Part shown: positions 7,801 to 13,915 of the stretch, one piece after another
Position numbering within the stretch: position 1 is the stretch's first letter
How the letters are laid out: each line of letters begins with the position of its first letter
Source: a virus
IMG/VR virus record: IMGVR_UViG_3300030107_003140
Location: 1 to 22,535 of that record
Strand: one strand, 5' to 3'
Length of the DNA stretch: 22,535 bases
Program-made: the position numbers and the translations under genes
Notes under the pieces: model-generated
Told to the model about the DNA's origin: nothing
Database searches by the model: none
What the model saw: the letters and a program-made list of their open reading frames with translations, nothing else

Positions 7801-10800
7801 AATATGAATCCTTAAATAATTCCATTAATGCATTATGACCTTTTGCACTAATATTTAACCCAGCAAGGGTACTATGCATTTGTCTTTTAATTGATACAGG
7901 GTCTAAAGCGTGTTTGTCTCCATATACTCCAAAATTAATTCGTAAATCTTCAAAATTAATTTTTGTTGTTTCAGGCACTACTTCTTTACCATCTTTATAA
8001 AACTTGTATTCATTTTTTTCATTTGGATATGCAGTATAAGTTTTGCCAGGATTTACTTTAGCCGCTGATGTCATTACTATCATACTGCCTTTTGTTGGCA
8101 GTACTGAATCAAAGCCTTTTTGACTAGGATGTATCCCTCCCTTAAGTAAAAATAACTTGCCATCTATTTCTGTGGCTATAGTAGGCTTTATATGGCTCGT
8201 AGTGGGGTCTAAACCGACCTCTTTTACTATTTTGTTAAATAGGTCTGTATGAAGAACAATATAGCCATCTACGTCACTTTCATGCATTCTTTTTTCAATA
8301 ACTCTTTTGCCATCTTTAATACGTTCAACATTAAATGTTTCTTGTTTTATTGGATTATTAGGGTCTTTTGCACTTGCCACATCATCAACAAAGATTACAT
8401 CCAATTTATTGTCTTTAGTAAAGTCTTTAAACTTATTAGGATTTAATTCATAATCTTTACTAGAAAGCAAACTGCTACGTTTAACTAGGTCTAATGCACT
8501 TTTAAATTGACCTTTAGGGTCATATAAATAATTGCTTTTAAAAATGTCTTCGTGTAATTCCTTCCAAATGTCTTGAGTTTTTTTACTCATTTTATTAACG
8601 CCAGTAAGTTTTAAAAACTCTTGTTGGTCAAGCTTAAAATGCTCACGTTCTTTTGGCGTTTTCAATATATCATTTAACTTTGCTTTTTTAGTATCGGGGT
8701 GATAAGTCCTTACTATTAACTTACCCTTGTCTTTTTCAGGAGTCCATATGTATTGACTTTTATTGGTTTTACCAACTTGCACCATAAGGTCAGCCATTTT
8801 TTCTGGTGTAAGTAAAAAGTCATACGATAATTCATTTTTTTCATTAAAGCGCATAACTTTAGCTAATGGATCATATGACTTATTACCTTCTATAATCTCA
8901 TCTATTACATAAGTTTTACCATGCTTATATATTTTTTCGTGGGGAAGTATAGGATGAGATAAAATCTTACGTACTCCATTAGAGTACTCTTCTATTTTAT
9001 TTAATTTATTGTTGTCTAGATTAAATGAACTATGGTATTGTTTTTTGTTCTGCCTAAAACGCTCATAACTTTGCACTAATGCTCTATTTATGTTATCTGT
9101 AGGTTTAACACCTAATTCTTTATATACCTCGTTTTTAAATAATGTATATCTGTCAAATTCTTGTTTAACTGGGTCTACAATAGGTTCTTTGACTTTACTT
9201 GTTTCACCTTGTCTCCACACACCAAATGATTCTTTATTATTACCTATTGTTTCCCCATTATTTATTCTGTTTTTAATATATGATAATAATGTATTCATAT
9301 CTGATACATACATATCTTCGTTTTTCATTATTTCAGCTACTTTATTTCGCACACTTTTTGGGTCTTTGTTTTTTCTTATGCCATCAGTTATTTCTTTCTC
9401 TACCAATTTATCAATCAATGGCATTTTTTCAGATTTTATATTTAGAATACGTTGTTTGCTGCCTGTTGTATCTGTATTTAAAAATTCTTCTCGTTTAACT
9501 TTTTCTTTTTGCAATTTTTTAAGTTCTGGTAAATCTTTTTTACTAATACTTCCGTCTTCTTTTCTCAGTGCAACTATTTTATTTTTTATCTCTAAAAGTT
9601 TAGCATCTTCTTTAGGTGTAGTTTTTTCTAAACCTTTGCCTGTTTGCTGACGCTCTTGTTGCTCAGCTAATTTCTTATCTACAGTTTCTTTAGCCTTAAC
9701 TACTTTACCTGCTACTTCAATATCGGTTAATTCATTGCCTTTTTTAGTTTGTATTTGTGTATTAACATCCCTGAAAAGCTTTTTTAATGTAGTATCGCTA
9801 TCTAATTCAGATTGTATTTCAGCATTTTTATTTTGAGTAATTAAATCTTCTGCTGTAAACTTTTTTTCTATATCATTAAAAAACTCATTTCGTTTTCCAA
9901 GTTCATTGTAAATAGAATTGTAATTACCTTCTTTAATCTGCTCTACTTGCTCTTTAGTTAACCCCTTATATATACGTTTAGTTTCACCTTCTAACTTGTC
10001 TGCTTTATATGTATTGATCTCATTACCAATGCGACTGCCTTCTTGAAAAATATTGCCTATTTCCTCATGGGCAGATACAATATCTTTTTGTGCTTCAAAC
10101 TTGTCTTTTTCTGTCATATCCTCACGTGATTTTTTACCACGTGTGCTATACATATCATATTGCTCATTTGCGAATTGATTTCTTAATTCTTGAGCGCCAG
10201 TTGACACATCAAACCTATTAATGCCTTTAGCGTTACTGGCTATATCATTAAATTTTTCTCCAATGTGTTTTTCAAATGTAAATTTTACTTCTGCTTGAGC
10301 ATCTTTAGGTAAAGCACTGAACTCAGGGTCTTCCATCATTTTATAATTCTTTTTAGATGTGTCAGAACTATATTTATTAAAATACTCTCTACCTATTTTT
10401 TGATGTACTGATGGATGTACAGAGCCAAAATAAGCACCAAGCATATATTCGTATATTTGAGTTGCAGTATCAGCACCATGCATAGTAGCCATACCGCCTT
10501 GAAATGCACTTCCAGCTATACCTTTTGCAATTCCTTCTCTTAATCTATTTTCAGCAAACTTTCTAACCATTGGACTAGGTGCGCCTATTGCTTTTTCTAT
10601 TAATTGCCTATAATTACCTATTGTACCAAATGCACCCCCTGCTATTGCCCCATGTATAAAACTATCTTTTATAGCGTCAGGGCCTTTCCAAAACTCGCTA
10701 ACTGCACTAGCAGTACCAAGGTGAACTGCAGATTGTGCAACATTGCCCATAACAGTATTGCCTTTTAAAAAAGCATCTGCCACTCTCCCTGCGTTACCTA

Positions 10801-11275
10801 CATAGTTAGCAAGTACACCTTCACCTACTTCCTTCCCAAGAATTTTATCAGCAGCACGTATAGGAATAGATTTAGTAGCCATTAATCCTCTACCAACATT
10901 TTCTAATTTCCTTGCTAATGTAACTTTACCAGCTTTAGCAACAACACTAGCCCCTGCTTTAATAGGCCCACCTAATAAGCCAGGGACAAAACCAATTAAA
11001 CTACCAACGCTTCTAGATATTTGTTGTGCAGAGGTTACAGGGTCTTTAGTAGCGCCACCAAAGATGTTTAATGGCCCAAGAAACCCTTCAGCTATACCGC
11101 CTATAAATTGACTAACAACGCCTGATTGTTTGCTTTCCTCAACATCCATATTTCTATTGAAATTGATTCCAGCTTCGGATGCGTACTTGGTAAGTTCGTC
11201 TACTTCATCGTCATTAAAAAGATGAGGACTAACACGATACGCATTTATGTATTGTGCAAGTTGATTTGGATCCAT
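1883..11275 (-). CDS. Giant virion-type protein with single-chain two-barrel RNA polymerase core, 3130 aa
   Basis: The central third carries RNA polymerase signatures. R1366-x-P1368 with G1374 leads to the loop GADVDGDK, in which D1409, D1411 and D1413 would bind the catalytic metal. About 360 residues earlier a second barrel-like segment contains K1030, K1040 and K1045. Downstream, around 1475-1496, a Gly/Lys-rich stretch (RTGMSAKAGKDGMGQI) resembles the segment following the active site in these enzymes. Residues 55-140 are glycine-rich and hydrophobic, 300-700 are highly charged and helical, and the C-terminal 400 contain the LxxHPKTxxxNLxG pattern near H2757 and several hydrophobic stretches, as in phage internal virion or polyvalent proteins. 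The family known for this plan is the crAss-like phage virion RNAP. The start lies 4 bases after the upstream stop and lacks an SD. No frameshift was seen. Confidence 0.85.
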   Translation of the reverse strand: MDPNQLAQYINAYRVSPHLFNDDEVDELTKYASEAGINFNRNMDVEESKQSGVVSQFIGGIAEGFLGPLNIFGGATKDPVTSAQQISRSVGSLIGFVPGLLGGPIKAGASVVAKAGKVTLARKLENVGRGLMATKSIPIRAADKILGKEVGEGVLANYVGNAGRVADAFLKGNTVMGNVAQSAVHLGTASAVSEFWKGPDAIKDSFIHGAIAGGAFGTIGNYRQLIEKAIGAPSPMVRKFAENRLREGIAKGIAGSAFQGGMATMHGADTATQIYEYMLGAYFGSVHPSVHQKIGREYFNKYSSDTSKKNYKMMEDPEFSALPKDAQAEVKFTFEKHIGEKFNDIASNAKGINRFDVSTGAQELRNQFANEQYDMYSTRGKKSREDMTEKDKFEAQKDIVSAHEEIGNIFQEGSRIGNEINTYKADKLEGETKRIYKGLTKEQVEQIKEGNYNSIYNELGKRNEFFNDIEKKFTAEDLITQNKNAEIQSELDSDTTLKKLFRDVNTQIQTKKGNELTDIEVAGKVVKAKETVDKKLAEQQERQQTGKGLEKTTPKEDAKLLEIKNKIVALRKEDGSISKKDLPELKKLQKEKVKREEFLNTDTTGSKQRILNIKSEKMPLIDKLVEKEITDGIRKNKDPKSVRNKVAEIMKNEDMYVSDMNTLLSYIKNRINNGETIGNNKESFGVWRQGETSKVKEPIVDPVKQEFDRYTLFKNEVYKELGVKPTDNINRALVQSYERFRQNKKQYHSSFNLDNNKLNKIEEYSNGVRKILSHPILPHEKIYKHGKTYVIDEIIEGNKSYDPLAKVMRFNEKNELSYDFLLTPEKMADLMVQVGKTNKSQYIWTPEKDKGKLIVRTYHPDTKKAKLNDILKTPKEREHFKLDQQEFLKLTGVNKMSKKTQDIWKELHEDIFKSNYLYDPKGQFKSALDLVKRSSLLSSKDYELNPNKFKDFTKDNKLDVIFVDDVASAKDPNNPIKQETFNVERIKDGKRVIEKRMHESDVDGYIVLHTDLFNKIVKEVGLDPTTSHIKPTIATEIDGKLFLLKGGIHPSQKGFDSVLPTKGSMIVMTSAAKVNPGKTYTAYPNEKNEYKFYKDGKEVVPETTKINFEDLRINFGVYGDKHALDPVSIKRQMHSTLAGLNISAKGHNALMELFKDSYLGIEKQNNYVQQMLENPNMKVPKDFNISKIGHKQIADILNSNSKSPVVKELVDDIFKITKERKRSDDTHIDDIDLMESKTYADRIAKEFKDTDYNHLAVRFLEDQSGSFNDAVVRYTTDKYLNPTYDFSASSWVAGNHALFKNRLPNKEIREDHFMLGHSMKDMKHKGYKTLGEAWEAYKDPTLRKKEDSKLSDKEFKEEHLRIAVMRVPSPDISGTRVLYFDGFTGKKNGAYDYGTYLRQKDHFYIDGADVDGDKVFLYQGMPKEYLKEVYEKRNNLERNGASIENKAKKNDIIYDKSSPNELTYINSSISQYMPNALLRTGMSAKAGKDGMGQIVSAKEYLNIILSDVINKQATKKMKGKERFKLYDRNNKPYAEMEFGSITKEGLDRPGGYKEHSLETSSRTADSSGYYKLIDAIQMRDVLTQRGMPNAKVYVYNKKGKISKDQFGAELYRRPIFGDLKNLPEYADIFDVKRNLYRRKDDMGRRPSLEDVQTNLNQFNELGINFQSSLIELSKAYGRSENLIEPSPLKVSNMDFKKYNRFLREFQGGFQDPSLLKMIRRMNITVKPDLGKRRTKARGKKRAVKETTYKTNDLMDLTSVLIQNKAGERLYNNMLKRGLSEENFIEFADRIAIEAISSKDDYALIYSIDPSLRKNKNVHTIEQAEEQIRNRRNDIIETAEELGINPINASRYFDMYMLGSLYPQTRSIEELRTVYENKLEQVRSLPDSKRKRYELARLEEQLDNFKGFYNKTSRHNYPYLTNEIPNSSKQLFMNTFSQIFDRAVVPKIKAEVKKASVDPVMENVNKKGPETPQQKDQGIKEKFEQLMPFRNLFDLKVSEKSTKAPKDAKADAKRIVEAYKKLPEHALDSINDVFIKMIESRDRVGYGIEEATYADLKHFANTLEYITSVKPKGNRPNWLDRYRFPQRVAERQFAHDHSIPIVQEVNFRDAKGNLGRTSIKVPLGTMQHLQNSFGSIYNLQNIVTNIAQEDRDAFFTWRKDILDLPNGVSEANKLHQAAMTRWLRNEGRNELETDFNWKEWKKNEKLYNSLKDNTYKIIEKGQQKEVTGEQLMRTIAEQNDAFLSQVYNTLVKSNIDFSLIDTYSLTGEKAQKPDYKAFNKQNTFLKYNEKTGRANLEYLENKYLKPLAENGRYILEQLGKNGFSAELLGRIRYEQQLEQFVKDMPVNKQKAYRERYRQRYKLSDSVQFKGYLDNPTYFKGIGKVEGRYFPRMFHGDTKASLIEMQNFMENKRIELRKNLEKKYIYDPTLTDKQREFVTEMRIDERFAFKNNDLKRIENTIGQEAQDAMTRTIINEKIAELETMFEAQLGKSLTLDNGSGQEGANYLWQKYQNKEEAVRDGHFSKPSSGQSRGEEPMPGASYEFKVIEAYQEQWINSFFKNATTLISKKAIDRYTELNPLSDKEITEEWANLMRDYTTDVLGHPTLYNPKTFGLKKSEIAKYEAIIKAYDRERKGKKLKFKTVKKIFEDQAETMAQRMAHGREYTISDAMKERAESELAKNKKFQTWDKRLFYYVTDEAGVNGLDKISTKLWGRKDKPKLPFYGELPKSPEARRQALSRILHSMGAAEAKWSLITLLSHPKTAVANLFGGSHNTIANAGLYNFTTATFNKKKLLATIFKDTKLNDGTKITTSDHLRRFAEESGAHETFYVTEASLERKFASKEAKEFLREVQERLKASPSISEADVLSIAKKYKITTAVANVAAIPMRWSEKKLRTDSFFAHYLNAYNNLKDFIPNIKHNDPYVINMALKGVEATQFLYHSAFRPNYSRTAIGKVMTRFHPFAWNSVRFRRQTYQRAARYGFKQGTESFEKFKRLATLDMFALSLANMFTGSVFDATVPPPLNWMQDTADWLFGDERERERAFFSSWPHPVLAPLQIVTPPIARYPMTLINATINGNWERFADYYLWTFFPFGRFGRSIAKTIETPEMWVEQMTGIPIHGIGREKRNLLESE
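7016..8278 (-). other. Predicted RNA polymerase catalytic core (two double-psi beta-barrels)
   Basis: This marks residues about 1000-1420 of the giant protein. The upstream barrel candidate runs from DVDGY (1001-1005) through IKPTIATEIDGKLFLLKGG, with lysines placed as in the first barrel of cellular-type and RdRP-type enzymes. The second barrel has VMRVPSPDISG and ends at DVDGD (1409-1413, bases 7037-7051), the universal DxDxD metal loop; the following K1414 is also usual in crAss-like members. The spacing between the two barrels fits known single-chain enzymes. The boundaries are judged by eye. Confidence 0.75.
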
Positions 11276-11279
11276 TTAT

Positions 11280-12731
11280 TTAATTTTCAGGAGGAATTAT
11301 ACTTGGCGTAGAAGTTGCTGAAGTAGATGGAGGTAAATTACTCATATTTTGTATAAGGGAATTTATTACATCTTGAGTTGCTCCATAAGCTTTAGTACCA
11401 ACAGCTTGTATTGCAGGTCCAACAGGGCCAAATACAGGGTCGCTTTGAGCATTGGGGTCAAATGGTTTTATTGCCTGAGTTCCTTGAGTGCCCATTAACA
11501 TCATAAGATTTTGCACTGCTTGCAGATTAGCATATGCCTCATTTGATTCACCAGTAAATTTATCTTTAGAGCCATAAAACCTTGGGTCTTGAAATTGGTC
11601 TTGTACTTCAATAAGCGCATTTAAAACTTGTTGTCTTTGTGGATTATTAGCTGAAGTTTGCATTACTTGTTGCACGTTTGCAGCTAACCCAGCAAACATA
11701 TTTGGTTTATTTGGGTCTTCAGGGTCGCCTCTAAATGCAGATAATACGTCAGTCTCATTAAACCCCGCACCAAAAAGACCGCCTTTTTCTTTTTTTAATC
11801 CTTGTAAAAACTGTGGGTCAAAAGAATATGTTTTATCTGCTTCTTGTTGTTTCATTATCCTAGCTTGTTCTCTAGCCAAAATGCCTTGTTCTTTGTACCT
11901 TTTTAAATCAAACTCTAATCCTTTTTCCATTCTAGTTAAAGCAGCTTCTATGTCTTTTTCTTGCATACCTTCTCTAGACAATCTGTCTTTTTCTCGTTGC
12001 ACAGCTTCAGCAATAATGTTTTTATTATTGATTCTTTCTCTAGATAATCTGTCTAATTCTGAAATTTTAGCAGAATTATCTAACCTATCAGATTGCAATA
12101 TTTTTTGAGCTTCTCTATCTAAAGCGTTTTCAGATGCAGTTGCGCCAAGTCTAGTTTTTAACGCTTCCATATTACCATCTTGTTTAAACTGTTCTATTTC
12201 TTTTTGAAATTGATTGCCTCGTTCAAACAAGTTTTCTGTGCTTTCTAGTTTAGCTCTCCATTCTTTTTCTCTATTTACCCATTCTTTATCAAATAACTCA
12301 CCTTTTTGAACTCTGTCTTTTGCATTTTCACCGCCTGTAAATTCCAATCTTTCTTTTTGCCTTAATGCGTCTAGTTCTCCACTTGTTTTTATTTTATTTA
12401 TATCAATTTCACCTTGAAGTAATTGACCTTTGCGAGTTTCTTCATATCTCTCTTTTATTTGTCTGCTTTCAATGTCTCCCGCTAACTCAGTTTGTGACTT
12501 AGTAAACTCTTGTCCAGCTACACGCTCAGAAGTTGCAAATATCTTATCTTCTGCTCTTTCTTGCGCCCTAGTCTTTTTATCCTCTGCTCTTTCTTGCGCC
12601 CTAATTGCTCTATCTTCTTTTTTATCTATTAATGCAATTAAGTTGTCAACACCCTTGCTGACTTCATCAGCTGTGCGATAATCAGTAAATACCTGACTTT
12701 GTTGATTTGTGCCTTTAATTCCTAATGCCAT
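11280..12731 (-). CDS. Coiled-coil structural or cargo protein, 483 aa
   Basis: The protein is highly charged and helical from about residue 30 to 310, with long runs of Glu, Arg, Lys and Gln and an 11-residue near-repeat (RAQERAEDK) at the N-terminus. The last third is richer in Gln, Asn, Pro and Ser and ends in a Pro/Ser/Thr tail. There are no cysteines or membrane segments. Its start has the best SD in the window (GGAGGT, 7-base spacing). It lies directly upstream of the giant RNAP gene, whose start is 4 bases past its stop. By position and composition it may be an internal virion or cargo protein packaged with the polymerase; no family was recognised. Confidence 0.8.
   Translation of the reverse strand: MALGIKGTNQQSQVFTDYRTADEVSKGVDNLIALIDKKEDRAIRAQERAEDKKTRAQERAEDKIFATSERVAGQEFTKSQTELAGDIESRQIKERYEETRKGQLLQGEIDINKIKTSGELDALRQKERLEFTGGENAKDRVQKGELFDKEWVNREKEWRAKLESTENLFERGNQFQKEIEQFKQDGNMEALKTRLGATASENALDREAQKILQSDRLDNSAKISELDRLSRERINNKNIIAEAVQREKDRLSREGMQEKDIEAALTRMEKGLEFDLKRYKEQGILAREQARIMKQQEADKTYSFDPQFLQGLKKEKGGLFGAGFNETDVLSAFRGDPEDPNKPNMFAGLAANVQQVMQTSANNPQRQQVLNALIEVQDQFQDPRFYGSKDKFTGESNEAYANLQAVQNLMMLMGTQGTQAIKPFDPNAQSDPVFGPVGPAIQAVGTKAYGATQDVINSLIQNMSNLPPSTSATSTPSIIPPEN
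12551..12603 (-). repeat. Short direct repeat, 20-base copies at 33-base spacing
   Basis: CTGCTCTTTCTTGCGCCCTA (+ strand) occurs at 12551-12570 and again at 12584-12603. The 33-base period encodes an 11-residue hendecad unit (RAQERAEDK plus two residues) in the coiled-coil protein. It is a recent in-frame duplication or a conserved coiled-coil repeat. Confidence 0.8.
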
Positions 12732-12738
12732 TTAATTT

Positions 12739-12746
12739 ACCTCCTT
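12739..12746 (-). promoter_or_regulatory. Strong Shine-Dalgarno site overlapping a stop codon
   Basis: On the - strand TAAGGAGGT combines the stop codon of the 298-residue gene with a full SD, 7 bases from the ATG of the 483-residue gene. It shows that the host uses classical SD initiation and marks the 483-residue protein as probably well expressed, unlike the SD-less giant gene after it. Confidence 0.85.
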
Positions 12747-13641
12747 AAGGATATGTTACGCCTGAATTTCCTGATGGGTTAAATATAGGAGTATTTAGCC
12801 CAAAATTATTTTGACCATAACCTCCCATATTAGAAAGGTCATATTGACCTGGAAAATTACTCATTGCAAGACCAGTACTTTGAGAAGGGGCGTATGCACC
12901 ACCACCACCACCAACCATTCCAGTTAAACCACCAACAGCCATCATTGGATTGCCTGTTGCTAAACCTAATCCAATATTTCCAACTCCCCTAATAAACGAT
13001 GCTCTTTGTCTTGCTCTATCAGCATCATAAGCATCTTGCCTTCTTGCATTTGCCATTTTAAGATTATATGAAGAATCTCTTAAATATTGTTTATAAGCAT
13101 TTTGAGCAGAAACATTTGAAGTATCTGTTTGTAATTTTCTAGCATCTATTGCGGATTGAATATTTCCCGCTCTTCCTGTAGTATCACTTGCAGTCCCATA
13201 TGCGCCAGTAGCCATTTGTCCAAACTGACCCGCTCTTTGCAACCCTACATCTTGAATGCCTGAATATCCCTTTCTTAACTGCTCTCCCATCTGATTACCG
13301 CTAACTGCACTTAAGAGACTAGACATTCCTCCTTTACCAATGCCTCGTTGAGCCATAGCTGATTGCATATTTTGATTTGCTCTTGCATAAGAACTTCCAA
13401 CGTCCCTTCTAAGATTACCAAATAATCTTTGATAATAAGCAGAATTTGGGTCAAGCATATTTTGATATGTTTGAGAAAACTTATCCCCTAACCCCACTTG
13501 TTTTTCAGATATACCTTGTAAATCTCCAACAGTACCCAATAATCCTTGATTCGGTTGATAATCTACTGTCTGCAGATCAAATCCAAAATTATGCTGAATA
13601 TCATCAGGTCTGTCGCTATCTCCAAATCCAAACCAACTCAT
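12745..13641 (-). CDS. Probable internal virion or tail-associated protein, 298 aa
   Basis: The start is preceded by AGGAG (6-base spacing). The N-terminal 60 residues are acidic and polar. Residues about 70-210 are Gln/Ser/Ala/Arg-rich and helical (SSYARANQNMQSAMAQRGIG), a composition seen in podovirus internal or ejection proteins. Residues 215-255 form a glycine-rich hydrophobic segment (GLGLATGNPMMAVGGLTG, then five glycines) that could insert into a membrane. The C-terminus is Gly/Asn-rich. Its position between the nozzle-like gene and the polymerase suggests a virion protein. The exact role is not shown. Confidence 0.75.
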   Translation of the reverse strand: MSWFGFGDSDRPDDIQHNFGFDLQTVDYQPNQGLLGTVGDLQGISEKQVGLGDKFSQTYQNMLDPNSAYYQRLFGNLRRDVGSSYARANQNMQSAMAQRGIGKGGMSSLLSAVSGNQMGEQLRKGYSGIQDVGLQRAGQFGQMATGAYGTASDTTGRAGNIQSAIDARKLQTDTSNVSAQNAYKQYLRDSSYNLKMANARRQDAYDADRARQRASFIRGVGNIGLGLATGNPMMAVGGLTGMVGGGGGAYAPSQSTGLAMSNFPGQYDLSNMGGYGQNNFGLNTPIFNPSGNSGVTYP

Positions 13642-13653
13642 ACTAAACTCCTA

Positions 13654-13914
13654 TTATCTATTTCTTACTTTCATAATGGCATATACCCAACCTTCATCGG
13701 TTTTTCCTTGTATTTCATAACTGCCATCATTTACTTTTGCAAGTCGAATATCTCCTGACTTGCCTTTAAAACTTTTTCTTTCCTCTGATGTGTTACTTTG
13801 ATTAACTGAGTTAATTACATCATTTAAATCATCATATATTTTTTCAATTACACGATTTATTTCTACTGCTTCTGAACTGTTAATAAGCAATGCTTTTTTC
13901 TTTGATATTGCCAT
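13654..13914 (-). CDS. Small phage protein with C-terminal beta segment, 86 aa
   Basis: Residues 1-45 look helical (KALLINSSEAVEINRVIEKI). Residues 50-80 form a beta-rich module with GDIRLAKVNDGSYEI and a DEGWV ending. That module pattern, G-D-I-R-L ... DG ... KT-x-x-G-W, recurs in small proteins beside tail genes of tailed phages as I remember them. The SD (AGGA) lies in the last codons of the 1138-residue gene, one base from which this ORF starts. It may be a small structural or fibre-attachment protein. The function is not established. Confidence 0.7.
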   Translation of the reverse strand: MAISKKKALLINSSEAVEINRVIEKIYDDLNDVINSVNQSNTSEERKSFKGKSGDIRLAKVNDGSYEIQGKTDEGWVYAIMKVRNR

Positions 13915-13915
13915 A

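Noticed and set aside
8261-8275. DVDGY at residues 1001-1005 as a second metal-binding catalytic motif
   Set aside because: The third aspartate is replaced by tyrosine and the surrounding RxP...G pattern is missing; it fits the first barrel rather than an active site.
9090-9650. Long + strand open frame (186 codons) opposite the giant gene
   Set aside because: It is the complement of a Lys/Glu-rich coding stretch, giving a Ser/Leu/Phe-rich product; there is no SD, and the opposite frame has clear domain-level coding evidence.
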